Assembly: GCF_030445035.2 (NCBI RefSeq)
Contig: NC_080673.1
Location: 201,250,216 to 201,314,215, forward strand
DNA: 64,000 nt
DNA from: Dasypus novemcinctus
Lineage: Eukaryota; Chordata; Mammalia; Cingulata; Dasypodidae
Direction: 5' to 3'
Shown: piece after piece, positions 22,131 to 32,074 of the stretch
Position numbering within the stretch: the first letter of the stretch is position 1
Layout of the letters: each line of letters begins with the position of its first letter
Translations under genes and position numbers: made by a program
Notes under the pieces: model-generated
The model's input: the letters and a program-made list of their open reading frames with translations, nothing else
Told to the model about the DNA's origin: nothing
Databases searched by the model: none

Positions 22131-24298
22131 GGGGTGGATGGGACCCTGGGTGGATGGGGCACCTGGGCGGATGGGGTACCTGTGCAGATGGGGCAACTGG
22201 GCGGATGGGGTACCTGGCTGGCTGGGACACTGGGCAGATGGGGTACCTGGGAGGATGGGGCACCTGGGCGGATGGGGCACCTGGGCGGATGGGGTACCTG
22301 GGCGGATGGGGCACCTGGGCGGATGGGGTACCTGGGCGGATGGGGCACCTGGGCGGATGGGGTACCTGGGCGGTTGGGGCACCTGAGCGGATGGGGTACC
22401 TGGGCGGATGGGGTACCTGGGCGGATGGGGAACGTGGGCGGATGGGGCACCTCGGCGGATGGGGCACCTGGGCGGATGGGGTACCTGGGCGGATGGGGCA
22501 CCTGGGCGGATGGGGTACCTGGGCGGATGGGGAACGTGGGCGGATGGGGCACCTGAGTGGATGGGGCATGTGGTTGAATGGGATACCTGAGTGGATGCGG
22601 CACGTGGGTGGATGGGGCACCTGAGTGGATGGGGCACGTGGGTGAATGGGGCACATGGGTGAATGGGGTACCTGAGTGGATGGGGTACCTGGGCGGATGG
22701 GGTACCTGGGCGGATGGGGCACGTGGGTGGATGGGGTACCTGGGCGGATGGGGTACCTGGGTGGATGGGGCACCTGGGTGGATGGGGCACCTGGGTGATG
22801 GGGTACTTGGGTGGATGGGGTACCTGGGTGGATGGGGCACCTGGGTGGATGGGGCACCTGGGTGGATGGGGTACCTGGGTGGACGGGGCACCTGGGTGGA
22901 TGGGGCACCTGGGTGATGGGGTACTTGGGTGGATGGGGCACCTGGGTGGATGGGGCACCTGGGCGGATGGGGCACTTGGGCGGATGGGGCACCTGGGCGG
23001 ATGGGGCACCTGGGCGGATGGGGCACCTGGGTGGATGGGGCACCTGAGCGGATGGGGTACCTGGGAGGATGGGGCACCTGGGAGGATGGGGCACCTGGGC
23101 GGATGGGGCACCTGGGTGATGGGGCACCTGGGTGGATGGGGCACCTGGGCGGATGGGGCACATGGGTGGATGGGGCACCTGGGTGGATGGGGCACGTGGG
23201 TGAATGGGGTACCTGGGAGGATGGGGCACCTGGGCGGATGGGGCACCTGGGTGGATGGGGCACCTGGGTGGATGGGGCACCTGGGCGGATGGGGTACCTG
23301 GGTGGATGGGGTACCTGGGTGGATGGGGCACCTGGGTGGATGGGGCACCTGGGTGATGGGGCACCTGGGCGGATGGGGCACCTGGGCGGATGGGGCACCT
23401 GGGTGGATGGGGCACCTGGGCGGATGGGGCACCTGGGTGGATGGGGCACGTGGGTGAATGGGGTACCTGGGAGGATGGGGCACCTGGGCGGATGGGGCAC
23501 CTGGGTGGATGGGGCACCTGGGTCATGGGGTACTTGGGTGGATGGGGTACTTGGGTGGATGGGGCACCTGGGTGGATGGGGCACCTGGGTGGATGGGGCA
23601 CCTGGGAGGATGGGGTACCTGGGAGGATGGGGCACCTGGGTGGATGGGGCACGTGGGTGAATGGGGTACCTGGGAGGATGGGGCACCTGGGCGGATGGGG
23701 CACCTGGGAGGATGGGGCACCTGGGAGGTTGGGGTACCTGGGAGGATGGGGCACCTGGGAGGATGGGGCACCTGGGCGGATGGGGCACCTGGGAGGATGG
23801 GTTACCTGGGAGGATGGGGCACCTGGGCGGATGGGGCACCTGGGCGGATGGGGCACCTGGGCGGATGGGGTACCTGGGAGGATGGGGCACCTGGGCGGAT
23901 GGGGCACCTGGGCGGATGGGGCACCTGGGTGGATGGGGCACCTGGGTGGATGGGGCACGTGGGTGAATGGGGTACCTGGGAGGATGGGGCACCTGGGCGG
24001 ATGGGGCACCTGGGTGGATGGGGCACCTGGGTGATGGGGTACTTGGGTGGATGGGGTACTTGGGTGGATGGGGTACCTGGGTGGATGGGGCACCTGGGTG
24101 GATGGGGCACCTGGGAGGATGGGGTACCTGGGAGGATGGGGCACCTGGGTGGATGGGGCACCTGGGTGGATGGGGCACGTGGGTGAATGGGGTACCTGGG
24201 AGGATGGGGTACCTGGGAGGATGGGGCACCTGGGAGGATGGGGTACCTGGGAGGATGGGGCACCTGGGAGGATGGGGCACCTGAGTGGATGGGGCACC
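22131..24298. repeat. 17-bp minisatellite, about 125 copies
   Basis: A nearly uninterrupted array of the unit GYACCTGGGNGGATGGG, where Y is C or T and N is C, T or A. Rarer units read CACGTGGGTGAATGGG, and some have a one-base deletion (GGGTGATGGGG). Array length divided by 17 gives about 127 units. Because 17 is not a multiple of 3, each frame cycles through all phases every 51 bp, and no phase contains a stop on either strand. Open frames of up to 764 residues (minus strand, repeating PHPPRCPI-like text) therefore run through it; they are not genes. The plus strand is G-rich, with GGG or GGGG runs every few bases, so quadruplex formation is possible. Confidence 0.98.
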
Positions 24299-25500
24299 CA
24301 GGACCGCCCAGGAGCCATCTCGACACCCGGGCGTGCGTGCTCAGTCTTTCACGTCACCCTGCGGCTTGCGGCGGTGCAAGGATGCTGACAGTCACCTGAG
24401 CCACTCCCGAAGCAGAAACGCCCTCCGCTTTCTTCCCGAGAACGGTGCCTGTTTGTTCTGGCCCGTTCTGGGGACGGCAAGCGGAGCTCACCACCTGCCC
24501 AGGCCGGCCAGTTCCATGGCCGAGCACCTCCAACCGGTGGCAGATCCTTCCAATCGAGTGAAACTCTGCCTTGACCCCTCCATCTGTGGCCCTCAGTTCC
24601 AGGTTTTGGCACCTCACCCCTAACCCGGACAGGACGGAGAGGCACAAAGGCACAGAGAACTCTTGGGTTTTCCATTCTTTGATGTTTCCCACTTTGAGGT
24701 AAAACACCCCCAGATCCTTCATGTGAACCCCCTGGCAGCCAAGGGGGAGGTCTCAACTCTCAGCATATACCAGCATGGCAGGGTCCACTCTGGGTGGGGT
24801 GGGGGCTGGAAAATGTGTCTCTGGCAGTATCACCTCCCTCAATGTGACCACTCTCCTCCTATTGATGTGACCCTCAGTGGTGCTGCTAGCTTTTATGGCA
24901 GTTCTGTCCAGTGCATTTACAATGATATTGGTGAAGCCCCGTGGGTTATTTTTTTTTAAGTGGGAACAACAGCTTTTCCACAGCCTTGATTAATATCAGT
25001 AACTAATTATTCAAAGAATCATGGGGAAATGCTACACAAATTTAGGGACAAAGGAAGTCCTATGTCCTACTTCCCACTTCTCTTACTCACCTGAGGAATC
25101 TGCCTCTCCTGATGGACCCAGTCACCTTCACCATCCTCCTGCCTCACCCCAGGCCCTTCCGCTTCTGCCTTAGGGCAGCCCCCTGGTCTCTCACCTGCAG
25201 CTCCTGTGGGTCTCCTTGTCCTCCATCCTCCTTATAGAGCGACTTTTCTAGAATGCAGGCTTGAGTGGCCGCACATGGCTCCTGCTTCAAGCTCTCCTTG
25301 CCCCCCGCAGATGAAGGAATAAAACCCACACTCCTCAGTGTGGCATTCGAGGCGCTTCGCCAGCTGGCCCAGCTGCCCTGCTCTACTTCTCTCTCTTGCG
25401 TCTCCTGTGACCCCACCCCCTTGGTGCTGGGCACTCTGGAACATCCGCTGCCTTCTGTGCCTGGACGCCCATCTCAGCTGGACAAACTCCTACAGCTGTT
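24299..25500. other. Unique intergenic DNA
   Basis: I see no gene or clear repeat between the minisatellite and the DAS-type SINE. Confidence 0.5.
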
Positions 25501-25509
25501 AAAACCCAG

Positions 25510-25935
25510 ATTCGGGTAGCGGATTTGGCTCAACAAATAGAGCATCCGCCTACCACATGGGAGGTCCGCGGTTCAAACCCCGGGCCTCCTGACCCGTGTG
25601 GAGCTGGCCCATGCGCAGTGCTGATGTGTGCAAGGAGTGCCCTGCCACACAAGGGTGTCCCCCATTAAGGGGAGCCCCACGTGCAAGGAGTGCACCCCGT
25701 AAGGAGAGCCGCCCAGCATGAAAGAAAGTGCAGCCTGCCCAGGAATGGTGCTGCACACACAGAGAGCTGACACAACAAGATGACGCAACAAAAAGAAACA
25801 CAGATTCCTGGTGCCACTGATAAGGAGAGAAGCGGTCACAGAAGAACACACAGCAATGGACACAGAGCAGACAACTGAGGGAGGGTGGGGAAGGGGAGAG
25901 AAATAAACAAACAAATAAATAAATCTTTAATAAAC
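25510..25935 (+). mobile_element. DAS-type SINE (tRNA-derived)
   Basis: The tRNA-like head carries A box TGGCTCAACAAATAGAG and B box GGTTCAAACCC, followed by a roughly 300-bp body (GAGCTGGCCCATGCGCAGTG, ACACAACAAGATGACGCAAC) and an (AAAT)n tail. It is flanked by AAAACCCAG at 25501-25509 and 25936-25944. It is transcribed by RNA polymerase III if active and mobilised by L1. Confidence 0.9.
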
Positions 25936-26079
25936 AAAACCCAGTTTCTCCGTCACCTCCTCTTGGGAGCCTACCTGGCACTCAGGGTCATTTCACGTTG
26001 CACTTTAGCTGACAACAGTGACAACACAGGAGCTAACGTTCATCCTGCTCGGGACAAACTTCATTGAGTCAAAACCCTG

Positions 26080-26330
26080 TTTACTCATTCACTTATTTAT
26101 TCAACAAATATTTCTCCAACGCCTGCAATGACTTAGATCCATCATCGATGTTGGGGACACAGACCCAAGTCCCTGACCCCAGGGAGCTGGCCACCCAGGG
26201 GTTGGAGGAGGCGGTAAACGCAGTGAGTGAGCAAAGCATGTACCATTAAGAGCAATAGGTGCTCCGGAGAAGAACAAAGATGGGTGGAACAGGAAACCGA
26301 GGGCGCAGGGGAGCTGATGTGGGGTGCAGG
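26080..26330 (+). repeat. Ancient mammalian interspersed repeat, copy 1
   Basis: TTATTCAACAAATATTTCTCC, then GATGTTGGGGACACAGACCC and CAGGGAGCTGGCC, shared in order with 41105-41480 and 56420-56930. The family resembles an old LINE/L2-like repeat, but I cannot name it with confidence. Confidence 0.5.
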
Positions 26331-28400
26331 TGGGAGGGGCGAGGGAGCGAGGCCAGAGCTGCCTGGGGTGGCGTCCCCCGTGCTCCGGGACGTCAGCGCG
26401 GCCCGTGTGGCCTGAGCGGGGCTGGCGGCTCCTGTGTAAGGAGCAGGCTGGCCCGGGCCAGGGCCGGGGCAGGGAGGCCTGCGGAGAGATGCCCGTGGCT
26501 CGGTCCTGGGGGGAGCAGCGGGTGAGGTGGGAAGGGGCTGGGGCTGGGATGGAGTTCCTCAGGAGGACCAGCCCCACCTGGGAGGGAATGTTATTTGTAG
26601 CCCAGTTTTGAGGATGATGAAATGGAGGCAAGAAAGGTGAAGAAATCCGCCCGAGGCCGTATAGCTGAAGTGGCTAAACGCGGGACCCAGGAGGCCCACA
26701 CATTTGCCCCCAGCGGGCCTGAGCGTCCTAAGACAGGGACGTCTGGCCCCTCCCTGGGCGCCACGGGGAGGCCAGTGGGCCCTGGCTCCAGCACGGAGGG
26801 ACCCGGCGCGGCTCGCGGAATTCCAGGGTGTCACGCAGGAGCCGCATTCTGGCCAGTGGCCACTAGAGGGCAGCGGTGCTTTTCCCCCTGCACGGCATTT
26901 CCCACCCCATGCTCAGCAGTGACACCCCAGCCCCATCCAGGGGCCGGCGACCCCCCTCCACCCACCACAGCCCCCTGCCCAAGCCAGAGGAAAAGAACAC
27001 GCTTCAGGACCCTGGAAGGAGGCTGGACAGGACCATCCAGACCCAGACTAGACCCCCTCTTCCTGGCCCCCATTTTACTCCCGAGAAAGCAGGACCCAGG
27101 GAGCGGAAGGGGCGCACGGTGGCCACGGGGGGCTTGCGGGGAGTGCTGGAGCTCGGTCCTCCGAGCACGCTCTGGTCCTTCTCCGGTGATGCACTTCTGT
27201 GACCGCAGAGGCTGCCGGGTACGGGCGGGAGGAGGCAGCTGTCCTCACCCAGGGACTGGCGAGCGGCGCTGGGGACAGGTAAACGGTGCCGAGCGCCTCG
27301 GCCTCAGCTGTCGGCGGGGAAACCTCCACAGGCGCGCGGGCTGCGCCTCAAGCCTCGCTCGCGCACTGTGCCTGGAAGGGTCAGCGGTGCTTTGTTTCCC
27401 ACATCCCGGCTACAGTATCTGCTGGGCTGGCGAGCAGCAGCTTCCAAGGCGTGAACCTGTTCGTGATTAACCACATCTGGCAGGACGCCCCCTCCGCAGC
27501 CCGGGGCCAGCTCCGGACACCCCCCCCCCCCCCCCGCGCGTTTCCTGCCGGCGGCCAGGGGGTCTGGGCAGTTCTGGGTCTCCCCGCAGACCTCCGTTTT
27601 CCCTGGCGGGGTTGGGGAGGCGATGCCTGGGAAGGCCCCCATCCAGGTCCTTGGCCTGCCCTGCCCCGGTCTTCAGCCTGGACCCCAGCCCCCTCGCGGC
27701 CTCCCAGTAAAGCCAGACGCTGGCTCTCCAGGGGCTCACTGCGTACCGGCCTCTCCTCCGTGCGCTTTCTGCACATTCGCTCACTCGTGCCACCTAGTTC
27801 TCTGTTGACCCCATTTTACAGCTGTGGAAACTGAGGCTGAGAGGGGTTGTATGAGATAGAATTAGGATTTGCACACAGGATCCTGGCTCCAGAGTGTGCC
27901 CTCGTCACGCATACGCTGGGCACGTCCCCAGAGCGGATGGACCACACCACTGGGCCTTGCCCCGAGCTGCTCCCTGCGCCCCATGCCCTCCCTGCCCCAC
28001 TTTTCTTTGTCTGGCAACTACAACTCCTGTTCGGTGTTTCTTCTTAGTCACCTCCTCCAGGAAGCCTCGTCATGCCAGGCCTCTTGCTGGCAATTGTAGG
28101 GAATTCCCCGTTGGTGCTCGTGGCTGGAAGGAGGTTGCTTGTCATGGCTGCTTTCTGCTAAGTGACCCCGTGCCTCGCTTCTCCCACCCACAGGCCTTCG
28201 CCAAAGCCCTCTTGTTGGCTTGCCGCCTTGGGCCCCACCTTACACCAGTGCACCATCTACGGGCTCATCCTATTCGCTCGCTGGGGCTGTACGAGAAACT
28301 GGCAGGCTGGGAGGACGCCAAGCTCAAAGCAAAACCCTCCTGTGTAGAAACACGGACGACCAGGTGGCATCCCATTAAATACCCGGACTCCCAGCCTAGG
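26331..28400. other. GC-rich unique intergenic DNA
   Basis: Overlapping frames on both strands (up to 282 residues, plus, 26622-27470) lack domains or conserved signatures. L2-like text (CACCTCCTCCAGGAAGCCTC) is at about 28049, and a 16-base C run at about 27520. Confidence 0.45.
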
Positions 28401-28815
28401 AGCCAGCCTCAGTTTGCTAGGGCTGCTTTGACAAATGGCACGCCCCCGACTGGCCCGGACATCAGGACTTAGCATCTCCTGATTTGGGCAGTCGGAAGTC
28501 CAGCCTCAAGGTACGGCAAGGCTGGCTTTTAGAGTCTGCGGGGTGCGGCAGTGCCCCCCACGCGGCCATCTCCCCCTCCTGGCGCCCACTCCCCTGGTCT
28601 CCGTTGACTTCTGGCTTCTGCTGACAGACTCCAAATTTCTGCTGCTTCCAAGGCCTCTGGCCTCATGGACTGAAGCTCCCCCGATGGAATCTGGCCTCAT
28701 CCAAATAGGATTTCCAAAGATCCTATTTTTAAATGCATTCACACGCACAGCATGGGGGCTGGGACCTAACCGTGTCTTTGTGGGGGATGGGATTCAATCT
28801 AGCCCAGAGAGGGGC
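28400..28815 (-). mobile_element. Old MaLR/MLT-like LTR remnant, antisense
   Basis: The plus strand opens TCAGTTTGCTAGGGCTGCTT and later has TCCAAATAGGATTTCC and GGGATTCAATCTAG, the reverse of the usual MLT1-type wording. Confidence 0.55.
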
Positions 28816-28884
28816 ACTTAACCATTCCACTCGCAGAACGCAGGCCACAAAAGAACTTTGTAAGATGGTGTTTACACCTGGGAG

Positions 28885-28972
28885 AGGTTGTAGCTCAGGG
28901 GCTGAGCACCTGCCTCCCATGTATGAGGTCCTGGGTTCAGTACCTCCTGAAAAAATAAAATAAAATAGATAA
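28885..28972 (+). mobile_element. Short tRNA-derived SINE
   Basis: A head-only element: A box TGTAGCTCAGGGGCTGAG, B box GGTTCAGTACC, then (AAAAT)n. The next SINE lies directly in its A-rich tail. It resembles the copy at 41990-42067. Confidence 0.75.
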
Positions 28973-29328
28973 GGGAGGCAGAGGTGGCTCAACTGATAGC
29001 GCATCTGTCTACCATATAGGAGGTCCCGAGTTCAAACCCAGGGCCTCCTGGCCCATGTGGTGAGCTGGCCCACACGCAGCACTGTCACACGCAAGGAGTG
29101 CCATGCCACACAGGGGTATCCCCTGCGTAGGGGTGCCCATGCGCAAGGAGGGTACCCCACACTGCCCCATGCAAAAAAAGAGCAGCCCACCGAGGAGTGG
29201 CACTGCACACACATAGACTGATACAGCAAGATGATGCAACAAAAAGAGACACAGATTTCTGCTGCCACCGAGAATGCAAGTAGACGCTGAAGAACACACA
29301 GCAAATGGACACAAGAGAGCAGACAACG
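28973..29328 (+). mobile_element. DAS-type SINE, plus arm of a tail-to-tail pair
   Basis: Head GGTGGCTCAACTGATAG, B box GTTCAAACCC, and the same body as 25510-25935. Its A-rich tail appears to continue at 29730-29775, on the far side of the next SINE, implying a nested insertion. Confidence 0.85.
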
Positions 29329-29729
29329 GGGAAATTATTTTATTTATTTCTCTCTCCTTCCCCCCCACCCCAGTTGTCTGTTCTCTGTGTCTATTTGCTG
29401 TGTCTTCTTTGTCTGCTTCTGTTGTTGTCAGTGGCACGGGAATCTGTGTTTCTGTTTGTTGCGTCATCTTGTGTCAGCTCTCCGTGTGTGCGGCACCATT
29501 CCTAGGCAGGCTGCACTTTCTTTCGCGCTGGGCGGCTCTCCTTACGGGGCGCACTCCTTGCGCGTGGGGTTCCCCTACATGGGGGACACCCCTGTGTGGC
29601 AGGCACTCCTTGTGCGCATCAGCACTGCGCATGGGCCAGCTCCACACGGGTCAAGGAGGCCCGGGGTTTGAACCGCGGACCTCCCATGCGGTAGATGGAC
29701 GCCCTAATCACTGGGCCAAGTCTGCTGCC
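29329..29729 (-). mobile_element. DAS-type SINE, minus arm of a tail-to-tail pair
   Basis: Reverse complement of the same family; the B box appears as GGTTTGAACC on the plus strand near 29667, and the CT-rich/T-rich side faces the plus-strand copy. Together with 28973-29328 it forms a roughly 750-bp inverted repeat. Confidence 0.88.
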
Positions 29730-29775
29730 TAAAATAATTCTTTAAAAAGTAAATAAATAAAATAAATAAAACACA

Positions 29776-31640
29776 GCCAAGAGAGACATGGGTTATTCTG
29801 CATCCTAGAGACAGAGGGGCCGGCGGGGGGCAGTCATCACATGGGCCCAGGTCAGGGCACCCGGGTGCAGGACTGCTCCGGCCGGACAACCTGCCGTCTC
29901 AGGGAGGCCACTTCACCATTTCTTCATCTTTCGAACGGGAGAAAGCCGTTGTGCCCTGGGTGTCCCTTGGGGTGTTCTGAAGCTCAACACGAAAGACAGA
30001 TCAGCACCTCTGCGTGTGCTCTGTGAACTACGTGCAAAAATATACAAAAATAGAGGCACTGTGAGGACGCTGGAGGCGCGCCCCCAGCTCTGTGGCGGGG
30101 CCAGGCCGGGGACTGGCTGCTCCTTCTGTGAGCTCTAGTCGGGACACTCTCTCCTCGAGCCCTGTGTCTGCAGAGGGAGTACAACCTGTGGCTGGAGATA
30201 AGCGTGGGCTAGCAGCCCTTTCCGGAGGCCCGGAGGCTGAGGCCTGTCCCCGTAATGTGGTAATGTGTGACTTCACAGTGCCTGGGCTCCACCCCGGGCC
30301 GGGCTGCAGCGCCGGGGAGGCTGGACCAGATGGCCAGCAGGCTTATCAGCCCTTTCAGGAGGCCTGCGGCTCCCAGAAGAGGGAGAGGGAAACGCACATC
30401 CAGCTCTTGCGTCTTACAGTTCCAGAGGGGACAGTTGTGGGGCCATTGAGAGAGCGGGGAGGGAGAGAGGGGGCCCTCACCCAGCCGGGAGCCCGGCGGT
30501 GCCAACGGCGGCCAAGTGTGGCCCATAATCCTCTGCGGTGATTCTCCTCAGAAGAGGGTTTTCCATTTGTTTCTGTGGTGCTGCAGTGCTGGGTACCTTT
30601 TTCCAGCATCAGAACCAACTTAATTTTCTCTGCTAAATAGGTGCCTTAACCATGGCATTATCCCTTCCAGACAACGAGTTGCTGTATTTGACTAATTTTA
30701 CAGGAATGCTTCTTTCGTTGCCTACCTAATTTTAGTGAAAAGAACACTGTTTTGTCCTATAAAGTATGTTGCTCAAGGGTGTGGACTTGCTGAATTGTTC
30801 CAGAAGTTTCCTTTTGGAACTGAACAGAGGAGGAGGAGGTTTTGAAAGGAAGAATGAGGAGTGAGGTGTTGGAGCTTTGGAATGTCTAAGAAGTGAAGTT
30901 TGACAGACCCTTGGGCTTGCTGGCAGGGAACACAGAGGGGATTGGTCCAGAAATATGGGTTGATGAATGGGGCTGGGTGGGAAGAGCAAAATGAAGGGAA
31001 TTTGCAGAGTGAAAAGCATCTACGTGGAGCAGCAGAGAACAAAGAGCCAGAAGGACGATTGAAGGCTTCCCAAACCAGCAAGGATGTCAGGGACATCAAT
31101 TCTGAACCTGGAATGCTTTGACTTACTTTTTTTCCACTTTTCAAAGAGAGCAGATAAAATTATCAGCCTGGAATTAAGAGTACCAGGCACTGTGTGGACC
31201 TGTGTGGCTCTCCCTGAAAGTGTCAGACAATGTTCTTTTGCCAGGAGGTGAGGAGATGGGTCTCTCACTTGGGTGTCTTCTTCTGGTACCTGGAGTCGCT
31301 CTGCGTACAACTCTGACTGCAACATGGTGTGTGGGTGGAGGGTATCCAGAGCTCCTTCCGAGAGGCTGAGACCTCCACTGTGCCAGGAGCTGGGATGAAC
31401 AGCCCAATGCATCCTGGTTAGGACAGAGGGGACGGGGGAGGGACAGGGACCTCAGATTTTGGAGGTTCTGCCGTTGTACAATTGGGTGGACCTGAACAAG
31501 TCTCTTTACCTCTCTGAGCCTCTTGAATGATCGTCTAACCTCATCCACCTTGCCCCTTGAATTCCTACAGGCAAGTGCTGCAAAGTCCTCCAAAGGGGTC
31601 TTTATAAATAATCTTGAAATTGTCAAAGCTTCCCTCCCCT
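29776..31640. other. Unique intergenic DNA
   Basis: No supported gene; one MIR fragment near 31500. Frames at 30092-30541 and their opposite-strand partners have no recognisable content. Confidence 0.45.
31455..31545 (+). repeat. MIR fragment
   Basis: GACCTGAACAAGTCTCTTTA followed by CCTCTCTGAGCCTC. Confidence 0.5.
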
Positions 31641-31946
31641 GTCCCATTTCTTTTTCATCCTCCAGAAGCAGCCACTCACATGAATCTGAGGTGCTTCCAG
31701 CCCAGTCTCCTATACTTCTAGGAAGCTTTAAAAAGTTTTAAAATAAAGGGTATCTACTTTTGCAATTTTTTTTTTAGCATTAGTCTTTGAGATCTAGGCA
31801 TGTTGAATTATGGGTATCTGATTCATTCATTTTAACTGCTATATAATATTTCATGGAATGAATACATCAGAAGGTTTTTCTTTTCCATTTTGCCTCATCC
31901 TAGGATGCACATTCATTACTTTTCCAGTCTGTGGGATTTTTTGTTT
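31640..31946 (-). mobile_element. Old L1 fragment, left of the young L1
   Basis: Antisense-L1 wording such as the GAATGAATAC... and CATTCATTACTTTTCCAG stretch resembles the 3' part of old L1M elements read on the opposite strand. It is probably the same element as the old L1 resuming after 38328, split by the young L1. Confidence 0.45.
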
Positions 31947-31955
31947 TGTTTATTG
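31947..31955 (+). repeat. Target-site duplication, 3' side of the L1
   Basis: TGTTTATTG, repeated at 38319-38327. Confidence 0.8.
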
Positions 31956-32043
31956 CAATTTTATTTATTTATTTATTTATTGGTTTACATTATGGTTTAT
32001 ATTTTAGACTTATACTTTTCTAAATTTTTAGTTACATTATGGT

Positions 32044-32074
32044 GTGTATATATATATGTATATATATATATATC
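32044..32074. repeat. (TA)n tract at the ORF2/3' UTR junction of the L1
   Basis: About 30 bases of nearly pure TA dinucleotide with a single G. It sits exactly where the ORF2 C-terminus should continue, so it probably marks or caused a deletion. Confidence 0.8.

Noticed and set aside
22024..24318. A 764-residue open frame on the minus strand (and long plus-strand frames) rich in repeated PHPPRCPI or GWGTW text
   Set aside because: Produced by a 17-bp tandem repeat lacking stops in every phase; long frames occur on both strands at once, with no start context or flanking unique coding sequence.
25513..25590. tRNA-like sequences with A and B boxes (also at 28890, 28980, 29660, 41993, 42850, 44040 and 47390)
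   Set aside because: Each is the head of a SINE with a body or A-tail, most with target-site duplications; none folds as an intact tRNA gene with proper termini that I can confirm.
26622..27470. A 282-residue plus-strand frame
   Set aside because: Low-complexity Gly/Arg/Pro composition, no domain, no splice or start evidence, and competing frames on both strands.
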